Assembly (NCBI GenBank): GCA_028554795.2
Contig: CM068838.1
Span: forward strand, 130,395,428-130,459,427
DNA: 64,000 nucleotides
Origin: Sinohyriopsis cumingii
Taxonomy: Eukaryota; Mollusca; Bivalvia; Unionida; Unionidae
Direction: 5' to 3'
In this document: positions 49,714-60,977 of the stretch, piece by piece
Layout of the letters: every line of letters begins with the position of its first letter
Position numbering within the stretch: position 1 is the stretch's first letter
Made by a program: the position numbers and the translations under genes
Notes under the pieces: model-generated
What the model was told of the DNA's origin: nothing
The model's database searches: none
The model's input: only the letters and a program-made list of their open reading frames with translations

Positions 49714-51779
49714 ATCCCTCGTGCCCACACAAGTTATACGTTCAGCAACAACCAAAGTACCCTGTTGGATGGAACATATAAATATAAATTGCCTTACATG
49801 GCAGATATAATATTAATCTTTGATAAAGAAATTTGACAAGACGATGTTCATATTTCTCTGAAGTTATCTCCCCTTTTCTCCTGGACAATAACGATAAATC
49901 TGCTGCGATTGATTGCTAAATAGGATTAACATTGTTTACAGATAGAGGCCAGTAGTTTACAAAGTGACAAAAGTGTAATTTACGGCGACATATAAGGTCA
50001 ACCCAATCCTAATGTTTTCTTAACTCACGCATATTTATTTGACTGGCATGTGAATGTAATATGAATTTCCGAAAATGGGGGAGGCTTATCGTGTTGTGCC
50101 GAAGAGTGACTTTAATCTTTTTAAACTTCGATCCTCACACGGCTGCAGGGCAATACTGAAAATTCACTTGGCGCATCATTTCTCATTGTACAGAAATTGC
50201 TTGCTACCACTTTAGATACAATATATATCATCTTTTTGGGATCCAATAGTGCACTTGTTCAATAATGGATGAAATCTACGCATATTATATTTTATATTTC
50301 ATTGGCTGAGCTTGTTGGCACTCTTAAAACCAAATTTCATATCCAGTTTAGGTCACTGTGGGGTGTCTGCACAGATATGCTGTTTTTGATAATTAAAGAA
50401 TATTGATATAAAAATACACTCTGCAGTATTTTTATTTAATTGATAACCCTTAAAGTGATAGTGACATTATAAGTCAGGCAGCTGGTCTGCTTTTTACCAT
50501 TTAGATCACTAACACATAGGATTGCTTCGGCGTGATATAAGAGGATGTTAAACTAAACTGAATTGACACACTGGCCCTGGAACAAGCTTGGGTTCCGTGA
50601 AGAGTTTACCACCAGACCTAACTAACCCAACACATTCATCTTCTAAACCTGAGAGATTGGTGACGGTTCATATAACCATATGCGGTGTTGGGTTTTACAT
50701 AAGGAATCCCATCGTTTAACCCTAGGATACCGAGGTATAGGTATGATGCTCAACATCCGCTGCTCTTACCTATTCTTTTGACGTCAATGTGAGTGTGGAA
50801 CGTATTTGAAGGAAAAAAGAAAATTTGTAAGTATATATTCTTTCTCCGTGAATGCTTAATAGCAATTAGGAGCAACGGTTATGAGAACACCCTCCCCCTT
50901 TAGACAAAATGTTGTCAGCATTTAAATTAAATAGTCTTAAAATTGAGGATGTCAATTTAATTCGATTAGTCAATGATATAAACCGACTGACTGAACTTGC
51001 AACCACTTTGGAAACATGATTACAATAGGAATTTGACCCAGCTCGGTAAATATGCTGTTATACCTGTCTTAAACAGGACATATAATAATTGAGAGCTGTA
51101 CATTTTGATGAGATTATTTTTGTCTGATTGGCGCAGCTTGTTTTCTGTCTATTGACAGTGTTTTTCGTCTAGCATCAGTAAAGTCTGGATCTGATTGGTT
51201 CAGCTCCTTGCATGCATATCTGCAGTATTGTGTAAGCAGCATCGGTAAAACCTGGTAAATAGGTTTCTATTCATAAGTGTTTGGATAAGTATAGTTATGG
51301 ATAAGGTCTGTATATATTAATTATGCTTATATTTTTGGAAATAATTTATATTAAACAATAGTAAAATGGGAGAATCGACAAGATATAAAAGTTGGGAGAA
51401 AGTTCACATAGGCTTTTGTTCTGCAATAAATCATAAGCCTGTTTTATTTGATGGTTTTTTTCTTCAGAGTAGCAAATTACCAGTATTTTGTCTGTTGATA
51501 CTGAATGCAATTAAAATGCTTTATCTTAGTCATGTCTTTCGTTTCAAACTTTATAGATACCCACAGGGCAAAGTGAAAGAAAGACTGAGAGTATGATGTA
51601 ATGAGTCATTGTTTGAATATCTCGATCATCAACTTAATAATCACGGTCGTCATTTCGACATTACTAGAATTCATCAGGACTCACATATTGCTTCATCTTC
51701 TGCGCACTGCGCACCGAGGGATGGGTTCAATAAATACAACTTCACATTATCATCAACAGGAAACATTGATAAAGTAACA
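49712..51779. other. No gene recognised
   Basis: A GC-richer patch at about 50,480-50,790 (with GCTTCGGCGTGATATAAGAG) may be another dispersed repeat but has no partner in this window. A 76-codon frame at 51,366 has no motif. Confidence 0.5.
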
Positions 51780-52200
51780 TCAGCACCAGGTAATTCGAGA
51801 GTTTGCCTACCTTAAAAGAACTCCACTATGACCCAAATGTTGATGAACTCAGCAAGGCCGTATATAGGCTAGTAAATGCAAAGTCAAGCGGAAAAGATGG
51901 CATACCAACATAAACCGTCAAATATGCAAACTCGATGCATGTTTGCTGGAAATTTCATGAACAGGCTTCAAAAACTTGCAAATAGAGGTGGCTGTATGTC
52001 ACATCGATGCTTCAAAGAAAAATGTCCACCATCGACATAACTTACTTAGATAACTCCAAAAGAAGTGCGTTGAACAGTGAAAGTCACTGTACATAAACAT
52101 TATCGACCTCAAAAAGAATTCGACCTTGCCAGTAGAAATGAATTGTTCACACTGATCGCCACATCTGCGCTTCACAGATGTGTGCAAGAGCGAAATCTAG
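51780..52200 (+). pseudogene. Second LINE reverse transcriptase remnant
   Basis: One frame reads LHYDPNVDELSKAVYRLVNA, then KSSGKDGIPT and a stop. Other frames continue with FMNRLQKLAN near 51,957, a QLQKKCVEQ-like segment near 52,050 and an IIDLKK block near 52,105 that stands for the D-containing palm motif. The pattern (SGKDGIP, then N.LQKLA, then KCVEQ..LYI.FIDL) is typical of a LINE reverse transcriptase of a clade different from the Jockey copy. Several stops are present; the 3' half of the enzyme was not found. Confidence 0.65.
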
Positions 52201-52274
52201 GGTTTGGACATCGATGTGGAGATATGGGAATCACTTTCTATTGCCTCAATTAACTGGAGGCATAACCACGACTT

Positions 52275-52658
52275 ATGACTTCGGAGGAACTAGAGTCAAC
52301 AGGCGGAGGAGACGAAACTCGCGTAAAGACTGGACGAAATAACACTTGGAAAACCAAGACACTAGCTTAATGTACAACAGATGAAAAAGTCTTTACCGAG
52401 TATGTTTCATCAGCCACAACAGCAGCTCGTCAACTAGTTGACTACCTCAGACTGCAGCTTCACAGTCTTCCGAGACTGAAGGATACCGATATGATGATAC
52501 TTTATGCCACGTTTTGGCATAAGGCGAATTTAACAGTTGTGAACAGCCTGCAGCATAGGAAGAATTTTACATGTGATGGTAGCCTGGACCATTTGAAGAA
52601 CTACCTTTGGGAGGGCAATCTAGGGTACAAGAAAATCTTATGCCTAAAATTTTTTTAG
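52275..52658 (+). pseudogene. Unidentified 127-codon frame with one internal stop
   Basis: ATG at 52,275 opens a frame that runs to TAG at 52,656-52,658, interrupted only by TAA at 52,368-52,370 (codon 32). After the stop it reads DEKVFTEYVSSATTAARQLV, then DYLRLQLHSLPRLKDTD, then LYATFWHKANLTVVNSLQH and LDHLKNYLWEGNLGYKK. The stretch is GC-richer than its surroundings and helix-like. I recognise no family. Candidates are a fragment of a host gene, or a second protein of the LINE next to it. Confidence 0.45.
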
Positions 52659-55380
52659 GTTTTTAATTGTGCGGTATTCTATGGCAGGGTGGTCAAACAT
52701 CTTAAGCACTTTAGAAAATATGGATCGAATATTAGAAAAGTTACCTGCAAGCCTATATTTGAACCATTATATTCTGTGGCAACGGGAAATAATTATGTTA
52801 ATGTATTTTCTTTACCATCTGGCATAAAATATTGCTATCCAGCACAGACGTTTTAATTATTATATAATACCGATTTTGTAAGTACTATCCTACATTCGTT
52901 TGTTATTAATATTCAACACCCATTGTTTGATTACTGTCTAAACACACTGTCCAAAAAGCCTTGTGTAGTGTCAGAAAACCCCACACCTACTATCCAATGA
53001 AAACGTTATGATGCGAAAGAAGGTTGGCGAAATCAAGCATGCTATCACGCAACACCAAAACTTAAGTTTGATATGAGCACTTGAAGGAAACAATCCCTCC
53101 GGGTTCTTTATGCAGGCATAATTACTTAGAAAAACTCGTGTGAAATTAAGCTGATCTCTTCTGCCCGTGGTTTATCATTATAAATCATGAACAATGAAAT
53201 CAGTACTGGGTTTGATTTATTCACGGTCTAACATTCTTTTGAAAGACGTGGATGGATTTATATTACTACCTCTGAATTTTGGATATGAAAATATAAGTCT
53301 CTCTATTGAATTCTGTCTCCGTAAATTTTTACTTGGATTCTAAGAAAAGATAAAGAGAGAATTGTAAATAATTGGAGGCCAATATTATTCTTTAACATTG
53401 ACTACTGATTATAACATCAGCTTCAACAGAACATAGGCTTCAGTATGTTTTTCCTTATATTATAATCTAGAATCAGAAAAATTGTATAAGATGGAGATTT
53501 GTCAGCGTATTATGCAACAGTTACAAATGGCCAGACATTATGATCATTTAGTCTCCATCTTCCTTTTGACTTTTAGAAATATAATTATCTTTAAACTTAA
53601 ACTATACGAAAAAGCTAACTTATGGTAGGAAATTAAAAGTTATGTTGGTTGAGCAAAAATCCTTATCAAAAAGTACCTTGACCAAACCATTGATTTCTTT
53701 GCAAAATTTTATTCATTTATTCTCGCATTTCCCAGTCTGCCATGGCAGGTAAAAACGGATTGAATAAAATATTTGTTTCATGTATTTGTAGCGTTAAAGC
53801 GGACGAAGATAAAACCCATAACTCCAAAAACAGATCCAGATCAGAGAACGAAACACGCTCTCTGTCTCTCTCGTTTATTCAATAGACGAAGATGATCAAA
53901 TGCCTGATTACAAATGAAGGACTTCGTAGAATATGGTTAGACAATAACTTCTAGGAAAATGTGGATGCATCCAGATATTTAAATTAACGTGTGAACAAAT
54001 TGACATAGATTAATAAAAGTATTTGTAGCACGTGTTGGCATGAAGTTATCCTTAACTACAGCCAGATGAAAAAGAACTGTAATTTTCTCAGAACATTTGA
54101 ATTATTTTACATAAAACTTTTTTTGCTATGCAAACTAAATAGCCGGTCAAAAATCTTTCTGATAATCAAAATTCATTATTAATTTTTGGAACATCTTCAA
54201 ATGGCTCGTACAAGTAATTTCATTGAATATTTCTCAATTATTTTAAACTATAACCGTTCAATGGAAAATACAAATAAATATTTATATTAACACAAATATA
54301 AACTCATTTAAGTAAATTTAGCTTCTTTGATGTTTGTTTTGTATTCTTTAGTAATAGCCATTAAAAATATTCCAATCACAACGATTTAGAAGGAGGCATA
54401 GGAATTAATTTTCTAGCGTCAAAGAATCGCCATTCAAAGCGTGAAATTGCCTAATGAATAGCGCTACTGTACAAAAGGCATTTTTAACTCATCTCGCAAA
54501 CCACTACCTCTTTGTCGACTGACTCTTCTGAACACATGAGGAATCTTCTATACTCTACCGGAGAATTGTAATCTAAAATGTCGTTTCACGGTGGATTTCC
54601 AGTGGATAATACATTATTTTGTCAAAGCTCTCCTTTACTACTAATGCTGACACTGTCTATATAGGATTTACTGACAGGACGATAATGAGGATGTACAAAT
54701 TCAAGGAGAACGTTATACGTGTTGCCTATTTCATTGCATGCATCAATGACAAATTACACATGGAAATGAATGATTCTCAGCAATTAGAACAGCTTTGTTT
54801 CCCACTACATTGCAAATGACATCAGAATACACAAACATCAAGTTTAGTCCTTCGTTCAATTCAGCAGGGATGCATACATTATTAGTAGACTAGATTGCTG
54901 TTGTTCATGCGTTTAGAATGCGGTAATAGTTTCGTGCTTCTAGCCATACAAGCAAACAAAGTGAGAACAAACTGATACACGGCGTTTTGCGTTTGGAAAA
55001 AGAAATTACATGGTCCTATGTCATCTAGGCGAGATTTCTCCAGTGTTGTGCCATGCTGGTCTTTGCAACGGCTGAACTCTTTTCGATGAAACATTAAAAC
55101 AAAATTCTGCGCAAGAATTCTCATGGAATAGATATTTAATTGTGGATACATTGGTGATGGTGTTTTGGATTTGTAAATCATGGAATCGTTTTGTCCATTT
55201 CTTCAGGAATATGCTTGTTAAATATTTAGACGACATAAATTGTTTGATCTCCGACTGCATACTTGATATGAGTGGAATAAATAATTTGAACCAAAGTTAC
55301 GTACCAGTGAGCTTCGTGATCCAGTTTTATGACTTGAGGTATTGTAGCAATGAAGCAATAAAATGAGTTTCTGGAAAACA
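52659..55380. other. Gene-free AT-rich sequence
   Basis: Short frames only, none recognised, including 54,619-54,819. Confidence 0.6.
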
Positions 55381-55890
55381 CGAACTTAGAAATGACGATA
55401 GGTAGTGTTAATTAAAATTGATTATTCATAGTTCGATTGTTATGGTTTTAAAAGAGTTACTAATTGCTAAAGGAGAATAATATCCCACGTTTTTCTGTAG
55501 AGGGCTGATATTATCACTAGAAGAGTTGTTGGCTTGGCCTGCTTTGCCAAGAACTAACTTGATCTTGCTGTCAGTAACTTTTCTCAGACAACTTGGGAGA
55601 AGATAACAATAAAATTGCTAAATATCCCACAAATACGAACTTAGAAATGACGATAGGTAGTGTTAATTAAAATTGATTATGCATAGTTCGATTGTTATGG
55701 TTTTAAAAGAGTTACTAATTGCTAAAGGAGAATAATATCCCACGTTTCTCTGTAGAGGGCTGATATTATCACTAGAAGAGTTGTTGGCTTGGCCTGCTTT
55801 GCCAAGAACTAACTTGATCTTGCTGTCAGTAACTTTTCTCAGACAACTTGGGAGAAGATAACAATAAAATTGCTAAATATCCCACAAATT
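55381..55890. repeat. 255-bp tandem duplication
   Basis: The block starting CGAACTTAGAAATGACGATA at 55,381 is repeated from 55,636 with very few changes (for example TATTCATAG against TATGCATAG). Both units end in TAAATATCCCACAAAT. No conserved open frame spans the unit. Confidence 0.95.
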
Positions 55891-56567
55891 ATTAATCTCC
55901 TTCTGGCGAAGTCAAGTTTATAATGGCATCTCCAAAGAGACGAACACAATAAAGATTTTGCAGAAAGAGGTGATTTGAGATTTTAAATACACATTTTCCA
56001 CACTACACCCACACTGTTTGTGGATACTGTTTCTGTAGTTCTTGGGTTAAGAAATATGAGGAGACGATGTATCTGTTTTGAAGGGCTTGGAGTTAATGTT
56101 TGCTTCTCTTTATAGTTAATTACTTGTACACCAGAACTCTAAGAATCCGAACTATGTAGATATCCTTTCTAATAAACTTTTACATCATGGAATTGATTTT
56201 TTCCCACTCTAGGTGTTCTGTGTATGAGAATCCTTTCAATATCGCGTATGTAGCATTCTTTCCTGATTACTAGTTCCGGAACGTAAAAGGTTCCTTTTAA
56301 CACTTGTACGTTCGTCTCTTACAATTTATCATTTTGATTTACCAATGCGATATAAATATCTTGTTTATAATTATATTCGTCTTCTTGAAAGATGCCTCAC
56401 TTTCAAAATCGCATTTGGTATACACCTTATACCCACATACATACTTACGCTCTATCATACAAGAGGGATAATTGTAAAAAGGTATCTATTTTATGTTTCA
56501 ATGTTTCATCTGGAAATCATCTCTTTTCCATGTGATCTTGAGCGGTTGCGAAAAGGCTGAACATACT

Positions 56568-56800
56568 TTTATTTAAATATTAAAAATGAAAACAAGAAAT
56601 GGAAAAAGAAAACTAATATTAAAAATGAAATATTTTAACTAAAATTTAAAACAAAATTTTAAACGTAACTTATGCAATAAATTTGAAAATTAAGATTGAG
56701 AAATAAAATTAAAAACGACACTTAAAAGCAATTATTTGAAAATCAAACTTAAAATAAATGACAAATTGAAATGTAAATTGAAAATCAGAATTGAAATTAT
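56568..56800. repeat. A-rich quasi-repetitive stretch
   Basis: AAAAT, AAATTAAAA and TTGAAAAT-like words recur irregularly. It looks like an old, eroded A-rich repeat; no gene signal. Confidence 0.6.
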
Positions 56801-57416
56801 AGTTTGCGGCCATTCCTACCCCATTTTTGGGGAATGGTAAATCTGGTAATGTTAGGGAAAGAAATAGATAAGTATTTATTACCGTGACTGTGCAATGGAT
56901 ATAACCATTGCTCCACCAGTGTGCTCATGACATTACGTGAATGTTGGCCAATAAATTACTGGATGCTGGATGGTACATAAGTGGGTGTTTATCATTCCAT
57001 ATAATTGTGTTGATCGTGTTAAGTTGGTTTTGCATAGAATATAACTGTTTTATTTATATAACGCGGATGGTCACCCCAAATACAGTATTCATTATGGTAT
57101 ATGATGGTTGTTATCTAGTAAGTTACTGAGTGTTGATGTATTGTTAGTAAGTGTATTTTTTAACATTAAATGTCCCGTTAGAAGGCATAGGGACACATAT
57201 TGTTAAAATTATGAACATTTTAAACATTTTATCTCATGCTAGATGACATAAATCCATAATTTTAAACCTATGGACATTTCTAAAATACAACTTGACTTTA
57301 CATGTTACAGGGACATAAGCGGACATTATTAATTAGTTACACTGAATTCACATAAATCGCTTACGTAATGAAATTAGATTTCTCGCATATCAATTACAAT
57401 GGTCTAGACTTTTCAC

Positions 57417-57702
57417 ATATTAATCAATTGTCATAATATTTCTTGACATTCAACCCCTCTTTGAGACATACATACATACATACATACATACATACATGCA
57501 TGCATGCATACATACATACATACATACATACATACGCACATACACGCACACATGCACACACATACACACATCCATCCATCCATCCATCCATTCATACATA
57601 CATACATATTAATCAATTTTCATAATATTTCTTGACATTCAACCCCTCTTTGAGACATGCATACATACATACATACATACATACATACATACATACATAC
57701 AC
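57417..57702. repeat. Duplicated unit embedded in CATA repeats
   Basis: CATATTAATCAATTGTCATA with the following TTCAACCCCTCTTTGAGACA occurs at 57,417 and again about 190 bp later, each time running into CATA repeats. CATG, CACA and CCAT variants lie between. Confidence 0.9.
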
Positions 57703-57703
57703 A

Positions 57704-57999
57704 CCGCTCAGGTGGCCTAGTGGTTAGAGCGCTTGCTACGGATGCGGGAGATCGTGGGTTCGATGCCCGGTCGAGTCATACCAAAGACTTACAAAAATGG
57801 TACTAGCAGCTGCTGCGCTCAGCGCTCAGCATTAAGAGGTTAGTGTTAGGACTGGTCGGGCTGGTGTCAGGATAATGTGACTGGGTGGGGCATCATGCTA
57901 CATGTCTGCGGCATGATGCCCCAGTGCTAGACATCACTATAAACTGCCATATGACTTAAAAATTGTTAAAGCTACGTTAAAAATCTAAATCACACACAT
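57704..57999 (+). mobile_element. tRNA-derived SINE (family A), best preserved head
   Basis: The head CAGGTGGCCTAGTGGTTAG includes box A (TGGCCTAGTGG, 57,713-57,723), and GGTTCGATGCC (57,758-57,768) is box B with one change from GGTTCGANTCC. Body and tail match the other copies. It sits inside CATA repeats on both sides. The tRNA-like portion is a SINE head, not a functional tRNA gene: it is followed by the SINE body and lacks a credible acceptor stem. Confidence 0.9.
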
Positions 58000-58062
58000 A
58001 CACACACACATACATACATACATGCATACATACATACATACATACATACATACATACATACA
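58000..58062. repeat. CATA microsatellite at SINE tail
   Basis: CACA grading to CATA units directly after the family A SINE end. Confidence 0.9.
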
Positions 58063-58163
58063 TGGCAGTATATAGATCGTTTATAGGTTACATCTTTTCC
58101 GCTAACGTATAAAGCACCCCACTGCCTAAGAGATTACGCGCATTCAGTTTTCAGTCAGTGAAA

Positions 58164-58553
58164 ATGGAAGAGTCACATCAGATTGTACCTCTGGTCAGAG
58201 ATTTACAGAAAGTTGTTGGAAATTACACATCCGTCAAGACTCCTGGTTACTTGTCGCTGCACAATACCTGCCATATTTGTCAAGACCAAGAAAATCGGTC
58301 TATCGAATGTCCAGGTCCTCAAAAAAAATAAAAAGCTTGTGGACAATAAGAAACGGATGATAACGATATCGATACCTGTTACCACTTAAGGAAATATAAC
58401 AGTGAAACTCAGGATAGTCCAAATAAAATTGAAACAAGGAGGTGGAGCATTCAGAAACAGAGTAAAAAAGGACAAGTAATTCTGGTAACTAAAATCGAGA
58501 AGGCGAGACAAGCAGCATACAAACAGAAGCGGAAGAATGTATACAAGAAATAA
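58164..58553 (+). pseudogene. Unidentified 129-codon frame with two internal stops
   Basis: ATG at 58,164 begins MEESHQIVPLVRDLQKVVG, followed by a Cys/His cluster (HNTCHICQDQ, then IECPGP) that could bind zinc. A TAA after an A-run and another TAA a few codons later break the frame near 58,329 and 58,351. The same frame then continues to TAA at 58,551-58,553 with a Lys/Arg-rich end (EKARQAAYKQKRKNVYKK). Staying in one frame for 390 bp with such a composition in AT-rich DNA suggests former coding. The family is not recognised. Confidence 0.4.
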
Positions 58554-59059
58554 TATTAAAAAGAAGAATACAAAAGTTTTTGTAAAATTTCTTTTTACAG
58601 GCTATACATTTTGAGTAATGTTTCTTACTGCTCTGTTAAATTTTGCATGAATCTATATATGTTAGTATTACTTCAAAGCTCAACCATATTTTAGAGTCTT
58701 TATTTACATTTTTCAGTCTTCGCTAAAATCCTTATAAGTTTCGGAATTTTAAATTTTAGTATCACTTTGAGTCCAAGTCTAATTTTCCTTTCCAGAATAT
58801 TTGTAATGTAATCTAAAATCTAATAGTTTTAGAATTTCTTTATTTAACTGGATTTTGTTCTCTATGCTAAGGTACGAGACAGTTGCATATTTTTAATATT
58901 AGCTTTAGTCTCGTGAACACTTTTAAAATTCTTCCCTATTTGTTTCAGTTTCCATTAATTGTCTGCGACATTTCTTATGTTACGTGCTAAAGCTCAACTA
59001 AACAGTAACATAAGACTGAAAACAACATGCTTTGAAAAATATAATTTATTTCCCTGTAA

Positions 59060-59440
59060 AATTCTATAAAAACGAAACTAAGTATGATTTCAAGACTCAA
59101 ATCTAAAAGTAATCCACGAATAATCCACGAATGCAATATTTGAAATCCTAATACCAAAATGTTTTACTGCTTCTGAGTTCGAATCCCGACGAAGAATCTG
59201 AGATGGAAGACCATGACGTATGTTATAATATGTAGTGTTGAAGTCCAAAGTTACTGTAGAAATAAAAATTCTCAATCCGGTTTTGGAAATTTAAATAAAT
59301 TTTGAAAAAGCCGTCCTTGTTCAATAATTTGAGATAAGCACACGTATCTTCCTGCAAATAATGAATTAATTCTTTCGAATCCAAGTAATTTGAAATAACT
59401 CCAACCCAAGTAATCTGAAATAACTTCAAACAGCAGAATA
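59060..59440 (+). mobile_element. Diverged SINE-like repeat (family C), copy 2
   Basis: It carries GAGTTCGAATCCCGACGA (box B-like) near 59,173, two AATCCACGAATAATCCACGA units before it, and a body reaching about 59,440. It is inverted relative to the copy at 49,150-49,480. Open frames here (for example 59,223-59,429 minus) are products of the repeat. Confidence 0.6.
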
Positions 59441-59908
59441 TACAACTTCCAGCGTGAAAAAAGCCCAGCTTCTACTGATTATATCTCCCCAAAACTAGGG
59501 TTATTTCGTATTCTAAAACGGGTCATGTGATTATGTTTCAGAACCTCTAGAAATTAGGCACTTGTTAAAGATCACGTACACCCTGTGTGGCCCTGACGTA
59601 AATCAAACATATTACTCTACGAAATAAGGAAATAAAAAAGTACAAACATTGTTTACATCTCAAACACGTAGTCCCATCATAACCTCGACAACAACCAACC
59701 ATTTTAAAATAAAAATAGAAGTTATTTACGTAGATGCTATTAATATCGAATCAAGGTCAGGATCTAGATCAACACCTGGTGTTTATAAAACGAACAGTCA
59801 AGGTCCAACTATTTTCTGGGAAAAGGATCATCTCCAGTGAATTAATTTGCGTAGCAAACACAGCATGTAATGAAAACTAAATTATATTTAAAACTGAGAA
59901 ACAATTAA

Positions 59909-60016
<108 letters not shown>

Positions 60017-60514
60017 TAAGAAATAATTAAATCAAATATACATAGCACAGTTACAAAATTGTAGCACTATATTTTATCAGGATTATACATTTGGTCATCT
60101 TTTTTGGATTTGTTTCATTCCTTCGCTAAATTCAGCGAGAATTTTGTGATATTAGTATTACCTTCTTAGTATTCTAATATTTTGTTTTTAGATTGTTTCC
60201 AGATATAGTTTTACTCGGTCAAGATCGTTAGAGTTTCAAAAATATCAGTCCATCAGTTAGTCAGTGTCATACTTTTGTATTTGTTTTTTCAGTGTTCTTC
60301 CATGCTCCACTAAGACCCTTGATTTTTTCGTAATTATAGCAAAACTTTCCAGATTTAAATAGTTTCATCCATTTTAGGGTTATTTTGAGCTGGTCCCTTT
60401 GCTTGTATCAATTTGTTACTAAGTGCAATATATGAAACTTTATCAACACCGCCAACATAATCTAAAGGATACGTGATGCATTATGTATAAAATCGTTGAG
60501 ATATGCACAGATAT

Positions 60515-60977
60515 GGTATAACGGTACCAATTGCGCAAGTCCAGGTGGGCGGAGCTTAAGGTGTATGGAACATTGTATTCAGAATTAAAGAACAACACTA
60601 GCTGTGATTGGTGCATTATGTAAGAGTTGTACTTTCTGTTTGGCTTAAAAAAAGTTGAGCCTCTTGGCAACATGTGAGTTTGTGTTAATTTCTATCTAGA
60701 TCATATTTTGTATTTTTTATGATTTTTTTAAAATATGGTACACATGGCTGAAAATGTGCTTGTTGTGACTAGATAACTCTTACCCCTGTCTAGTTCCAGT
60801 AGAGTTATCTCTCTTAAATGCAATGGAGTACCTGGTTATGTCATTGTCAAATTGACAATCTAGCATTGTTCTATATGACAGTGTGTGACATGCATGCCCA
60901 AGTAGGACAGAAAGTATATTTATTTCACAAAACATTAGCATTGAGGTATATGGAAAAACAATTGGTACCGTGATACC
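60515..60977. mobile_element. MITE-like element, copy 1 (463 bp)
   Basis: It begins GGTATAACGGTACCAATTG and ends with CAATTGGTACCGTGATACC, an inverted repeat of 19 bp with one mismatch. There is no coding capacity of note. A copy of the same length, differing at only a few bases, lies at 63,426-63,888. The flanking duplication is not clear for this copy (TAT on the left, TAA on the right). The transposase superfamily cannot be told from the ends alone. Confidence 0.85.

Noticed and set aside
57704..57785. Possible tRNA gene with boxes A and B
   Set aside because: It is the head of a SINE: the same body follows as in four other copies, and no proper acceptor stem pairing is visible.
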